The notes beneath the pieces were generated by a model. That model ran no database searches and had not been told where the DNA came from. It saw nothing but the letters and a program-made list of their open reading frames with translations. Shown piece by piece: positions 1 to 10,008 of a stretch of DNA of 64,000 bases. Both the position numbers and the translations under genes were made by a program. The stretch is from UBA1189 sp964570685. Its GTDB lineage: Bacteria > Bacteroidota > Bacteroidia > Bacteroidales > Bacteroidaceae. Numbering within the stretch: position 1 is the first letter of the stretch; every line of letters starts with the position of its first letter. The stretch spans positions 90,290 through 154,289 of the forward strand of contig CAZMZC010000001.1 in assembly GCA_964570685.1 (NCBI GenBank). Direction: 5' to 3'.

Positions 1-216
1 ACGGCCAAATGAGGCATATTTCTCTCTGTACTCAACCTGTAAAGGCATGAAATCGGTGCCGGGAACTGCATCTTTGGCGGCACATACTGTAGCCAGCAGC
101 ATGGTGTTGCCCATGCGCAGCATCACTGAGCCGTCGGCCTGCTTGGCCAATTTCCCGGTTTCCAGCGTGATGACTCTTCCGTCGGGGAGAGTCACTGATT
201 TTGTAATCGGATTCAT
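1..216 (-). CDS. pnp: Polyribonucleotide nucleotidyltransferase (PNPase), N-terminal fragment
   Basis: The first 72 codons are present; the gene runs off the left edge. PNPase degrades RNA 3' to 5' using phosphate and is a cytoplasmic trimeric RNase-PH-fold enzyme. The visible residues (MNPITKSVTLPDGR, then LETGKLAKQADGSVMLRMG, TMLLATVCA and DFMPLQVEYREKYASFGR) match the start of the first RNase PH domain, including the typical 'G.TMLLATV' strand and the 'PL.V.Y.EK..A.G' segment. The start is the ATG whose complement is at 214-216. A -7 promoter motif lies about 55 bases upstream. It is transcribed divergently from the glycoside hydrolase operon. Confidence 0.9.
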   Translation of the reverse strand, partial: MNPITKSVTLPDGRVITLETGKLAKQADGSVMLRMGNTMLLATVCAAKDAVPGTDFMPLQVEYREKYASFGR

Positions 217-269
217 CTTAACTTATTTATATATTACGTCTAAATTGGTATATTCATCCAAAATTCGGG

Positions 270-277
270 CAAAGATA
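270..277 (-). promoter_or_regulatory. -7 element of pnp promoter
   Basis: On the minus strand this reads TATCTTTG, matching the Bacteroidetes TAnnTTTG -7 box. I see no good -33 TTG at 19-20 bases, so this is a partial match. Confidence 0.5.
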
Positions 278-436
278 GTAAAAAGTTGGCATTATCCACC
301 CTAAACAACAAAAATATTATCATTATTACATCATTTTTAGTCGGTTTCGCCTATAAAACCTATAATACAACAGAAAGAATTAAAAGAATAACGGATGCTA
401 TAAAGATGACAGATATAGCGAAAAATAGTTCTCGAG

Positions 437-467
437 TTGGTACATTTCTGAAATTATATTATTTTTG
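437..467 (+). promoter_or_regulatory. Promoter of the GH20/GH33-GH95 operon
   Basis: TTG at 437-439 and TATTTTTG at 460-467 are separated by 20 bases, a full match to the Bacteroidetes housekeeping promoter. Transcription would start near 474. This rules out a start codon at 465 and supports 495 or 528. The 217-527 intergenic stretch otherwise holds only the divergent pnp promoter. Confidence 0.75.
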
Positions 468-527
468 TACCGAAAATGGAAAACACACATGTATATGAAC
501 AAGACAAACGTATTATCACACAATCTT

Positions 528-3500
528 ATGAAAAAAACGTACAGTGGGATACTCACGGTTTTAATGCTGTGCTTGCCCCTTGCGGCGCAGGCCAAAGTAG
601 AGCACTTGCTGCCACGCCCGCAGATGGCAGAGCAGACCGACGGAGGAGCTTTTGCCCTCCATCGTGGCATCAACATCGTCTATAGTGATGGCGCAGCACA
701 GTGTGCTCTGCTTGAGGAGTTCTTCACCGACAATGGATGCACCCTCACCAAAGATGGAGCTACCGTGAAGGTCGCTCTGGTGGAGAGCATCGCCGGTGCC
801 TACGACTACGAACTGCATGGCTACGACAATGAGGCATACACGCTGAATATCACAGCAGATGAGATACTTATTACTGCAGTGACGAATACGGGTGTTATCC
901 GTGCAGCACAGACACTTGCACAGTTGGCCGAAGGGTACGACGAGGGCAGCGAGGCTATCGGCACGGTGGAGATTACCGACTGGCCAGCCTTCAAGCTGCG
1001 TGGATTCATGCACGATGTGGGCCGCTCGTATATTCCTGCCGATGAGCTAATCAAGCAGATAGAACTGCTGTCGCGCTTCAAGGTGAACACCTTCCATTGG
1101 CACCTCACCGAGAACCAGGCATGGCGCTTCGAGGTAAAAGCGTACCCGAAGCTGACGCAGAGCCAGTATATGACCCGCTTCCCCGGACAGTATTATACTC
1201 AAGAGGAGTGCAAGGCTGTGATGGCTGCTGCCAAGAAGAACGGCGTCATCGTGATTCCAGAAATCGACATGCCAGGACACAGCGGTGCCTTCGAAAGCGC
1301 CATGGGCTTCGGCATGCAGACCGAAGAGGGAAAGAAGGTATTGAAGGCCGCTCTGGACGAGGTAGTAGAGGTGTTTGCCGATGCTCCTTATATACATATA
1401 GGAGGAGATGAGGTGAGTACTACCGCTGCCTATCTCAATGAGATGATTGCCTATGTGAAGAGCAAAGGTAAGAAGGCCGGCATATGGAACCCCATCAACG
1501 GCATCGGGCAGGACAACCTGAATGCTTCGCTCGCACAGATGTGGGGCACACGTGGCTTCGTGGCTTCAGGGAAAGTCAACATCGACAGCCGCTACAACTA
1601 TACGAATCACTTCGACGTGTTTGCCGATCTGGTAGGCATATACAAAAGCACCATCTATTATAAGGAGAAGGGCGATGCCAACATCGCCGGTACCATCTCG
1701 GCCTGCTGGAACGACCGCAAGCTGGAGTCTGTAGCCGACATCATGGCGCAGAACAACGTGTATGCCAATGTCATCGCTTCGGCCGAACGCGCTTGGGTAG
1801 GTGGTGGCAAGCACTACATCGACAACTGCACGAATGGCGGCACCAACGGTGGTGGCGGTGTGATGCTACCCAATTCGGGCGACGAGTACGAGGAGTTTGC
1901 CGATTGGGAACGCCGTTTCCTTTTCCATAAGGCACACTCCCTGAAGGGCGAGCCCATCCCCTATGTGAAGCAGACCAATGTGCGCTGGCGCATTACGGAT
2001 GCTTTCCCCAACGGAGGCGACGCCTCGAAAGTGTTCCCGCCCGAAGAGCAGATGAACGAAGAGGGTATACAGCCCGACAGCTACACCTACAACGGTACTG
2101 CCTATCAGACAGGTATGGCCACAGGTGCCGGTATCTACCTGAGCCATACTTGGGGAAAGAGCATCATCAACGCCTACTACAATGCTCCGGCCTATAACCA
2201 GACGGCCTATGCGTGGACCTATGTATATTCGCCCGAGGCACAGGAGGTGGGCGCCATCATCGAGTTCCAGAACTATAGCCGTTCCGAGCAGGACCCTGCT
2301 CCTGCGGCAGGCAAGTGGGACCTCTACGGCTCAAATATATGGCTTAACGGCACACCTATTGCCGCTCCCGACTATGAGAACACAGGCGTGAGTATCAGCA
2401 GCAAGGAGGTGACACTGAAGAACGAGAACTTCCCCGCCCGCAAGCCTATTGCCGTGTACCTGAAGAAGGGGTGGAACAAGGTATTCCTCAAACTGCCCTA
2501 TGTGAATGCCGGCTACCGTCTCGACAAGTGGATGTTTACCTTCGTGCTTACCGACCTTGACGGCACCAATGCGGTGGACGGACTCATCTACTCGCCCAAC
2601 CAGTGCATGGATGAAGCAGCCGAGCTGACAGCCGCCAAGATAAGTGAGGTGAAGCTTGCCCGTGCAGACTATATCAAGCCATTGCCTGGCTATTGGCCCG
2701 AAAGCGCTGCCACAGCTCTGGATGCCAAGATTGCAGAGATTGAGGCTACCTTCGCCGAGGAGCGTGCTGCACAAAGAACGGCACTGGACAAGGCGCTGCA
2801 GGCGATGATAGCGGGGTGCACCGCGGCCAATATGAATCAGCCTGTGGCGAGCACCGATGCCGACACCGTATACTACCGCATGTATACCCCGCTGCGCGAA
2901 AGCCGTTATCCGACTGCCAAGGGGGTAGGTGCTGATATTGTGGGTGAACAGACACCGACGAACGATGCTATATGGAAGTTTGTGGTACGTGCCGACAAGA
3001 CATTCGACATAGTCAATGCAGTAGACGGAAGCTACATATCACCAGGCAGCAGCTACAACACAGCTCTCAAGACCGCAGCGGAGTCTCCATCGGCAGGATG
3101 GACACTGGCTCCCGCCGATGCCGTAGGCTACGTTATCATCAAGAGTGGCAGTGTGCAATTTAACCAGACAAACAACTCTACTCTCGGATATAAGGTATAC
3201 AACTGGGGCGGTGGCACCAATATAGATGATACGGGCTGTAAGTACGTGTTTGAAGAGGTGGAGTACACACCCGGCGACATTACCGAATCGCCCATGCCCA
3301 TCCCTGGCGTAGAGTATTACATCTATAGCGACACCTACCATGGCGGCGAGTTTGTAAACCGCTACCTATATAATAATAATGGCACATTGACCCTCAGTAC
3401 CGACAATGCAGCCAGCGATGCATATAAATGGACTGCAGCCAGCGATGGCACCTACTACACCTTTACCAATAAGGCAGGTAAGTACCTCGGACACAAAGGC

Positions 3501-6035
3501 ATGTCGGATACGCCATACAATTTCACCGTTGCGGCCAATGCTTCTCACGAGGGCGTGACACTCTATTCGGTTGGGGCATCCCGCTATTTTGTAGTGAAGA
3601 ACGACGGTAGCAAGTTTGACCAATCGACCATCACCTACGACCAGACCTCGGGCGACTGGTGTACCGACTTTGTATTCGTGCCCTGCAACAGCAATAAGGG
3701 CAAGGTGTCACTCACTGTAGTGAGTAACACAGCCTTGGCCGATGCCGTGTTCACTTGGAATGGTAACGACATCACTTCGGCTCCAATCTTTGTTGACACA
3801 GCAGAGGTAGCCATGCAACCCACCCTCTCGTTGAAGTCGTGCAATGCAGCCTATAAGTTTGATGGATTCTACAGCGATGCTGCCTATACCACGCCACTGG
3901 TATCAGCCTCCTTTGAGACCCTTACAGAGAACGTTACCATCTATGCCAAGTTTAGCCTCGACGTGCTTACCGAGAGCTATGGAGAGAAATGGTTGCGCAT
4001 CCGCATGTATCGTGACGGAAGCTATACTGCAGGGGTTGGCGGAACGGCTAATGGCGCTGCAGGAACCACGCAGGTAAGCGACCTTACGGCAGTCGGTGAG
4101 CTATGGAGCCTTGTGGGCACAGCAGAGGCCTTCAAACTCTACAACAAGGCTACAGGCAGTGACTATGCCCTTAAAGTCAGTGGCACTACCGACGGTTCTG
4201 CTGCTACTATGGCTGCGGCAAAGTCGGCAACAACCTGGAAGCTTATCGACAAAAATGGCGGCTATGCCATTGTGCCCTCCAATGCTACGGGAATGAGTAT
4301 CAATGCCTATGGAGGCAAGGGTGGCAACCTGAAGCTCTACAATGCTGCCGACCAAGGTGGTTGGTGGATATTCGACAGAGTGTCTGACAACACCCTGACT
4401 ATCGGCATTGAGGTAGATGGAGCACCCTGGGAAGACAATCCACGGGTAGCAGAGATGAATATGAACATCAACGGTGTAAACAGCAGCACTCGCGTCAGTG
4501 GCAGTGTAGCCGCACAGACCTATTACCTGCCGGCAGGAGCAACCACCTTCTCGCTCAGTTCCATGACCTATCGTGGATATACCTTCATCGGCTTCGAGGA
4601 GGGAGGGCGTATCGTGGCTTCATATACTGATGCCGACCTTACCGACGCACTCAGCATCAAGGCGCTCTACCGCACCAATGACTGGCGTACCCTCTATTAT
4701 ACTCCCGATGCCAATGGCTATCCCTATCGTATACCTGCCATTGCTACAGCCCCCAACGGACATATCTTTGCCATCTCGGACAATCGTCCCTGCGGCTCTG
4801 ATATCGGTTATGGCGAGGTGGACATCAAATGCCGCATCTCAACAGACAATGGTGCCAACTGGGGTAAGGAGTTCTTCGTGGCCAATGGCAAGGGCGGAAG
4901 CAGCAATGCGATGACCACTGGATATGGCGATGCAGCCATCGTGACCGACCGCGAGCAGAACAAACTCCTTGTGATGATGGTGTGTGGACGTACCGTCTGC
5001 TGGAACGGCCGTTGGGATAAGAGCAAGATAGGCGACACGGATGCGGATGCTGTCAACCGCGTGGCTCGCGTATACGCAACCTTCAATGAGACAACGCAAG
5101 AATGGGAATGGACAAAGCCCGAGGAGGTGACCGACCATATCTATTCGCTCTTCCTTGATGGTGAGACTCCCACGGTATCCTCCATGTTTATTGGCTCAGG
5201 TAAAATATGCCAAAGCCGCGTGGTAAAGAAGGGACAGTATTACCGCCTCTACTGCTCTATGTGGACTCGTGACGGAGGCAACCGCGTCATCTATTCCGAT
5301 GACTTCGGGGGCTCGTGGAATGTGCTCGGCAGGGTAGCCGACCGCCCTGCTCCCTCTGGCGATGAGCCCAAGGTGGAGGAGCTGCCCGATGGCACTGTAG
5401 TACTCAGCAGCCGCAAAGGTGCAGGCCGTTACTTCAACCTCTTCACCTTCACCGACAACACATATACTACAGGCAAGTGGGGCGCGGCAGTAGCAAGCAA
5501 TGACGTGGCTGGTGGCCTTGCTTTCGGTGGCAACAGCACCAATGGCGAAATACTGCTCGTGAATGCCATCCGCAAGAGCGATGGTGGTAAGTGCGACCTT
5601 ATGTTGCAATCGGTGCCCACAGGCAATGGACGTAGCGATGTAGCTATCTTCTATAAGGAGATGGAGTATAAGGCCGATGGTACCAATAAGTATACCCCCA
5701 CCACCTTCTCGCAAGGTTGGACCAAGGGCATACAGCCCAGCGACCGTGGCTCGGCCTACAGCACCATGACGATGCAGAAAGATGGCCGCATAGCTTTCCT
5801 CTATGAGGAAGAGCCTGGCGGATACTGCATCGTATATGCACCGCTCAGTATTGAGGAGATTACCGATGGAGCTTATACGGTAGACCCGGAAGGAAATGCC
5901 GTTGAGCACCCTTTCGTTGATGCTTACCCTCACGATGCCCCATACATCTACGACATGGCGGGACGTAAGCTCAGCAGACCTGTGGAAAAGGGGATTTATA
6001 TCGTAGATGGCAAAAAAGTAGCAACAGGCAACTGA
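528..6035 (+). CDS. Secreted multidomain beta-N-acetylhexosaminidase (GH20) / sialidase (GH33) fusion
   Basis: This is 1835 residues from the chosen ATG, which begins a clean signal peptide (MKKTYSGILTVLMLCLPLAAQA). Residues about 25-140 resemble the GH20 N-terminal domain. The GH20 barrel follows, with 'HWHLTENQAWR', 'PEIDMPGHSGAF' and the catalytic 'HIGGDE' (D294/E295). Residues about 780-1290 hold three beta-trefoil-like modules. From about 1390 there is a GH33 propeller with the arginine 'YRIP' motif (R1401), Asp boxes near 1438 and 1589, and a candidate nucleophile tyrosine in 'SAYSTM'. The end carries 'IYDMAGRK...GIYIVDGKKV', a type IX-like sorting module. It would remove terminal sialic acid and GlcNAc/GalNAc from host glycans outside the cell. 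The GH95 gene follows after 43 bases, probably in the same operon. An alternative in-frame ATG is at 495. Confidence 0.9.
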   Translation: MKKTYSGILTVLMLCLPLAAQAKVEHLLPRPQMAEQTDGGAFALHRGINIVYSDGAAQCALLEEFFTDNGCTLTKDGATVKVALVESIAGAYDYELHGYDNEAYTLNITADEILITAVTNTGVIRAAQTLAQLAEGYDEGSEAIGTVEITDWPAFKLRGFMHDVGRSYIPADELIKQIELLSRFKVNTFHWHLTENQAWRFEVKAYPKLTQSQYMTRFPGQYYTQEECKAVMAAAKKNGVIVIPEIDMPGHSGAFESAMGFGMQTEEGKKVLKAALDEVVEVFADAPYIHIGGDEVSTTAAYLNEMIAYVKSKGKKAGIWNPINGIGQDNLNASLAQMWGTRGFVASGKVNIDSRYNYTNHFDVFADLVGIYKSTIYYKEKGDANIAGTISACWNDRKLESVADIMAQNNVYANVIASAERAWVGGGKHYIDNCTNGGTNGGGGVMLPNSGDEYEEFADWERRFLFHKAHSLKGEPIPYVKQTNVRWRITDAFPNGGDASKVFPPEEQMNEEGIQPDSYTYNGTAYQTGMATGAGIYLSHTWGKSIINAYYNAPAYNQTAYAWTYVYSPEAQEVGAIIEFQNYSRSEQDPAPAAGKWDLYGSNIWLNGTPIAAPDYENTGVSISSKEVTLKNENFPARKPIAVYLKKGWNKVFLKLPYVNAGYRLDKWMFTFVLTDLDGTNAVDGLIYSPNQCMDEAAELTAAKISEVKLARADYIKPLPGYWPESAATALDAKIAEIEATFAEERAAQRTALDKALQAMIAGCTAANMNQPVASTDADTVYYRMYTPLRESRYPTAKGVGADIVGEQTPTNDAIWKFVVRADKTFDIVNAVDGSYISPGSSYNTALKTAAESPSAGWTLAPADAVGYVIIKSGSVQFNQTNNSTLGYKVYNWGGGTNIDDTGCKYVFEEVEYTPGDITESPMPIPGVEYYIYSDTYHGGEFVNRYLYNNNGTLTLSTDNAASDAYKWTAASDGTYYTFTNKAGKYLGHKGMSDTPYNFTVAANASHEGVTLYSVGASRYFVVKNDGSKFDQSTITYDQTSGDWCTDFVFVPCNSNKGKVSLTVVSNTALADAVFTWNGNDITSAPIFVDTAEVAMQPTLSLKSCNAAYKFDGFYSDAAYTTPLVSASFETLTENVTIYAKFSLDVLTESYGEKWLRIRMYRDGSYTAGVGGTANGAAGTTQVSDLTAVGELWSLVGTAEAFKLYNKATGSDYALKVSGTTDGSAATMAAAKSATTWKLIDKNGGYAIVPSNATGMSINAYGGKGGNLKLYNAADQGGWWIFDRVSDNTLTIGIEVDGAPWEDNPRVAEMNMNINGVNSSTRVSGSVAAQTYYLPAGATTFSLSSMTYRGYTFIGFEEGGRIVASYTDADLTDALSIKALYRTNDWRTLYYTPDANGYPYRIPAIATAPNGHIFAISDNRPCGSDIGYGEVDIKCRISTDNGANWGKEFFVANGKGGSSNAMTTGYGDAAIVTDREQNKLLVMMVCGRTVCWNGRWDKSKIGDTDADAVNRVARVYATFNETTQEWEWTKPEEVTDHIYSLFLDGETPTVSSMFIGSGKICQSRVVKKGQYYRLYCSMWTRDGGNRVIYSDDFGGSWNVLGRVADRPAPSGDEPKVEELPDGTVVLSSRKGAGRYFNLFTFTDNTYTTGKWGAAVASNDVAGGLAFGGNSTNGEILLVNAIRKSDGGKCDLMLQSVPTGNGRSDVAIFYKEMEYKADGTNKYTPTTFSQGWTKGIQPSDRGSAYSTMTMQKDGRIAFLYEEEPGGYCIVYAPLSIEEITDGAYTVDPEGNAVEHPFVDAYPHDAPYIYDMAGRKLSRPVEKGIYIVDGKKVATGN

Positions 6036-6078
6036 TGACAGAGATAAATAAGGATAGAATAATATAACAATTACCACC

Positions 6079-9000
6079 ATGAGAAAAATCGTTTGTATTT
6101 TAGCAACTTTCATGTGCATGGCCTCTATGGTCAATGCACAAAGCGTAACGGACTTGTCTCAACTGGACAATGGCAATACGTACACCTTGCGTAGCGCTCG
6201 CGCGTTCTTGCTCTATAGTTCTGCTGTACCTAATGAAATCTGCTCAAGCACAGGAAAGAGCGTTGGGACAGTAACCTATGACAAGGCTGATCCCAATCAG
6301 CAATTCCGCATCGAGAAGAACGGAGCCAACTACTATCTGTATAGCGTAGGGGCTGAAAAGTATGTAGGCGCCAATGGCGCTTATGTATCTACCGCTTCGG
6401 CAGCGCTGACATTGGAGAATGTGGGTGGTGAGTATCCTTGGAAGCTGGTACTTGGCGGACAGGGTATGAACTCGCAAGTCTCAGGGCAAACCGCTTCAGG
6501 CATCATGGTCAACAGTTGGCTTTCAACAGATGCAGGCAACTGCTACGAGATAACAGAGGCTATCGTTAAGGCCAAGGCCTATACGATAGACGTGCTCGGA
6601 GCCGAAGATGCCAGTGTCACCTACAATGGCCAGGAGTACAAGGATGGCGACACCTTCGAAGTCAATGGTCGCCTGGAAAAGACCGACTTGACAGCATCAG
6701 CCGTGGACGGAAAGATTTCGATGGTTAATATCGACGGGGCTACTGTCTATGTGAGCTATATGGATGCCGATACCAAGTTCTACACCATGCGTGGTGGCCA
6801 TGGCGGCTATGTAAGTCTGAACCCCGGCTATCGTAATGGCAACGATCTGTTGCTCACTAACGCCAATGCAGTCAAAGACAATCAGGGACTCTGGGCCTTT
6901 GTTGCACAGAATGGTGGCGGATACAAGATCTACAACTATTCTACCGGTCTTTCCAAGGTGATAGGAATGACGGGTAGCGAAGCTGAAGCACGTGCTTCGA
7001 TGGTAGACCCAAGTTCAACGACGCATACAACGACATTTGACGGCAACATCAAGTTTGACGGAACCGATGGCCGCATCAAGCTGAAAGGTTCGGCCAACAA
7101 CTATTGGAACAAGCGAGGCGACTATCTGGCACTTTGGAACAGCAGTGCCGCCACAGGAGATGACACGGGTAGCAAGTTCTACCTTGAAGAGGCTGACTAT
7201 GTAAGCTATCCTGACGAGTATATCCATGAAATCTCCGAGATTGCCGGCATTGCCGCTTACTCGCCAAAGAATCCCAATACATTATGGTATACCACCTCAT
7301 CGGAGGCCGCAGGCGTAAGCTACCCCTGGATGGAGTATGCGCTGCCCCTCGGCAACGGCGAGCTGGGCTGCATGGTATTCGGTGGCGTAGCCCACGAGGA
7401 GCTGCAGTTCAATGAGAAGACCCTTTGGAGCGGCCCCGCCAATACGGTAGGTGCAGGCAGCGGTAACCGCACCTTCATGAACTTCGGTTCATTGATTATT
7501 GCCAATAAGGATGCCAGCATCTGGAATGGCGGTGTCACCGACTACGTACGCTACCTCGACATTGAGGAGGGTATAGCAGGTGTAGAGTTCAAGAATGCGG
7601 GTGGCACCAAGCAGGTGCGCAAATACTTCAGCTCAGCCCCCGACCAAGTGATTGCCGGCCAATACAAGAGCGAGGGCGACGACAAGCTGAATCTCGTGTT
7701 CTCTCTCGAACCTGGCAACGGCATCAATGCCAGCAAGGTGATCTATGAGAATGGTACAGCCTCATTCTCAGGCACCATGACCGTGAAGTATGCAGCCCGT
7801 CTGCACGTGGTAGCCGACGAGAATGCCACCATTACGACGACCAATTCTGGCATCAGCGTAAAAGACGCCACCGAGGTGACCTTCTACCTCAAGGGCGGCA
7901 CCAATTTCAATGGCGACATGAAGGTGCTCAACAACTATTTCACCAACGAGACCACTGCCGATGTGGACACTCGTGTGAAGACCGATATCGAGAAGGCTAT
8001 TGCCAAGGGATTCGATGCCGTAGAGGCCGACCACATAGCCGACTTCACCGCCATTACCAAGCGTATGACATTTAACCTCGGGCTGGCAACGCCTACCGTA
8101 GATACCAAGACTCTGATTGACAACTACTATCCCAACAACAGTAATGCCAACAGCAAGCAGAATGACCATCTGTTCCTCGAACAGCTCTACTTCCACTACG
8201 GACGCTACCTGGCCATCAGCTCTAACCGCAAGCCCATCGCAGCGCCCAACAACCTGCAAGGTATCTGGAACGACCGTGGCACCGACTCACCCTGGAACTC
8301 GGACATCCACACCAACATCAACATCCAGATGAACTATTGGCCCACGGAAATCACCAACCTCAGCGACCTGCACAAGCCCTACGTCAACTTCATCATCCGC
8401 GGCGCACAGAGTACGGGCTGGAAAGAGGTCGGCAAGAAGTACAACAATGGTCATGGCTGGAGCGTGCTCACCGAATCATCACTCTACAACAGCATGAGTA
8501 CCTGGGGCGACAACTACCTCGTAGCCAACGTATGGTACACCAGCCACCTGTGGACACACTGGCGCTACACACAAGACAAAGAGTTCCTCAAGGAGGCCTT
8601 CCCCGTGATGTGGGACTGCGCCAAGTTCTGGTTCCACCGCCTCATCGAGGACCGTGGTTTCGACAACACCCAGGACGAGCAAGCCAGCGTGAAGAACTAC
8701 CACACCCCCTACAAGTTTGAGCCCGATGGCACCTTCGTTGCTCCTAACGAGTTCAGTGCCGAGCAGCACGACAATCAGACCGAGGACGGTACAGCCCATG
8801 CACAGCAGATGATCTATTACCTCTTCACCAACATCAAGGAGGCCATCGACATCCTTGGAGGTGCAGAAGCTGTAGGCCTCACCGCTACCGATATCGAGAA
8901 GCTTGACCTCTACCTCGAGAAAACCGACCAAGGCCTGCATACCGAGACCTATACAGGTGCTTGGGGCACCACCTATAATGGTGTGAAGAAGGGTGATAAG

Positions 9001-9825
9001 CTGCTTCGCGAGTGGAAGTACACCCCGTTCGATATCTCCAACGACCGCGGTCACCGCCACATGTCACACATGATGGCCCTCTTCCCCATGGACCAGATTA
9101 CCCCCGAGAGTGAGTACTTCACCCCTGCCGTCAACTCACTCAAGCTCCGTGGCGATGCCGCCACTGGTTGGTCAATGGGTTGGAAGGTAAACCTCTGGGC
9201 ACGTGCTCAGGATGGCGACCATGCCCATATCATCATCAAGAATGCCCTCAAGCACTCTACAAGCTATGGCACCAATGCCAGTGCCGGAGGCATCTACTAC
9301 AACCTGTTCGACTCGCACGCACCTTTCCAGATTGATGGCAACTTCGGTGTATGCTCAGGTATTGCCGAGATGCTCATGCAGAGTGCACACGGCTACATCA
9401 ACATCCTCCCTGCCCTGCCTACAGTATGGGAGAAGACCGGTACCATTACAGGCATGAAGGCTATTGGCAACTTCACCGTAGACTTCAACTGGAGCGAGGG
9501 CAAGTGCCAAAAGGTCACCATCACAAGCAATGCCGGTGCCGAGCTCCGTGTACGTTGCACCCGTGGTGCCCGCGATATCGCGACAGCCAAAGTCACGGTC
9601 GACGGCACAGAGGTAGGCGTCAAGATTGACGAACACGGCATTGCCACCATCCCATGCACAAAGGGCAGCATTGTAGAGGTCGACTACACCACAGAGGGCA
9701 GCGGCATCCACACACTGAAAGCACAAAAAAAAAGCGTAAACATCTATGGGCTCGATGGACGTCAAGTAAGTGAGATGCAACCCGAGACCATATATATCGT
9801 TGAAGGGAAGAAAGTCCTTAAATAA
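6079..9825 (+). CDS. Secreted GH95 alpha-L-fucosidase with N-terminal lectin-like modules
   Basis: The protein has 1248 residues and a signal peptide (MRKIVCILATFMCMASMVNA). Residues about 20-390 form two beta-trefoil-like stretches related in style to those of the upstream GH20/GH33 protein. The GH95 catalytic part starts near 'YPLGNG'-type sequence (LPLGNGELGCMVFGG). It includes 'NNLQGIWNDRG', the Asn-rich 'HTNINIQMNYWPTEI' (about 744-757), 'GHRHMSHMMALFP' and 'QIDGNFG' (D1086), where the family has its catalytic Asn and Asp residues. GH95 enzymes release alpha-1,2-linked L-fucose (some L-galactose) by inversion. The C-terminus is 'IYGLDGRQ...IYIVEGKKVLK', the same module as in other secreted proteins here. 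The role is most likely mucin or milk-type glycan defucosylation together with the upstream enzyme. Confidence 0.93.
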   Translation: MRKIVCILATFMCMASMVNAQSVTDLSQLDNGNTYTLRSARAFLLYSSAVPNEICSSTGKSVGTVTYDKADPNQQFRIEKNGANYYLYSVGAEKYVGANGAYVSTASAALTLENVGGEYPWKLVLGGQGMNSQVSGQTASGIMVNSWLSTDAGNCYEITEAIVKAKAYTIDVLGAEDASVTYNGQEYKDGDTFEVNGRLEKTDLTASAVDGKISMVNIDGATVYVSYMDADTKFYTMRGGHGGYVSLNPGYRNGNDLLLTNANAVKDNQGLWAFVAQNGGGYKIYNYSTGLSKVIGMTGSEAEARASMVDPSSTTHTTTFDGNIKFDGTDGRIKLKGSANNYWNKRGDYLALWNSSAATGDDTGSKFYLEEADYVSYPDEYIHEISEIAGIAAYSPKNPNTLWYTTSSEAAGVSYPWMEYALPLGNGELGCMVFGGVAHEELQFNEKTLWSGPANTVGAGSGNRTFMNFGSLIIANKDASIWNGGVTDYVRYLDIEEGIAGVEFKNAGGTKQVRKYFSSAPDQVIAGQYKSEGDDKLNLVFSLEPGNGINASKVIYENGTASFSGTMTVKYAARLHVVADENATITTTNSGISVKDATEVTFYLKGGTNFNGDMKVLNNYFTNETTADVDTRVKTDIEKAIAKGFDAVEADHIADFTAITKRMTFNLGLATPTVDTKTLIDNYYPNNSNANSKQNDHLFLEQLYFHYGRYLAISSNRKPIAAPNNLQGIWNDRGTDSPWNSDIHTNINIQMNYWPTEITNLSDLHKPYVNFIIRGAQSTGWKEVGKKYNNGHGWSVLTESSLYNSMSTWGDNYLVANVWYTSHLWTHWRYTQDKEFLKEAFPVMWDCAKFWFHRLIEDRGFDNTQDEQASVKNYHTPYKFEPDGTFVAPNEFSAEQHDNQTEDGTAHAQQMIYYLFTNIKEAIDILGGAEAVGLTATDIEKLDLYLEKTDQGLHTETYTGAWGTTYNGVKKGDKLLREWKYTPFDISNDRGHRHMSHMMALFPMDQITPESEYFTPAVNSLKLRGDAATGWSMGWKVNLWARAQDGDHAHIIIKNALKHSTSYGTNASAGGIYYNLFDSHAPFQIDGNFGVCSGIAEMLMQSAHGYINILPALPTVWEKTGTITGMKAIGNFTVDFNWSEGKCQKVTITSNAGAELRVRCTRGARDIATAKVTVDGTEVGVKIDEHGIATIPCTKGSIVEVDYTTEGSGIHTLKAQKKSVNIYGLDGRQVSEMQPETIYIVEGKKVLK

Positions 9826-9851
9826 TTAACGAAATATATAGTTTACAAAGG

Positions 9852-9885
9852 AGGGGTGCCATCTATGGATGGCACCCCTTATTAA
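9852..9885 (+). terminator. Terminator after GH95 gene
   Basis: A 12 bp perfect stem (9852-9863 with 9868-9879) closes a 4-base loop and is followed by a short TT/A-rich tail. It lies 27 bases after the GH95 stop codon. Confidence 0.75.
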
Positions 9886-9958
9886 TACATGCTATGAAGG
9901 GAAGAATTCTCAGAGAAGCATAATTGAGTGAAGAGGGAAAACAGAATCGTTAACATAA

Positions 9959-9990
9959 CAAAAAGGGGTATATCGGTACACCCCCTTTTA
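9959..9990 (-). terminator. Terminator of guaB
   Basis: On the minus strand an A-rich/G5 arm pairs with a C4/T-rich arm around a short loop, ending in a T run, just downstream of the guaB stop. It could also act on the plus strand. Confidence 0.65.
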
Positions 9991-10008
9991 CATGGGTTCA
10001 TTATATTA

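Noticed and set aside
465..527. Start of the GH20/GH33 gene at 465
   Set aside because: The codon overlaps the promoter -7 box; the signal peptide begins at 528.
5196..6134. 312-codon minus-strand ORF opposite the sialidase end
   Set aside because: Antisense shadow crossing two genes; no domain recognised.
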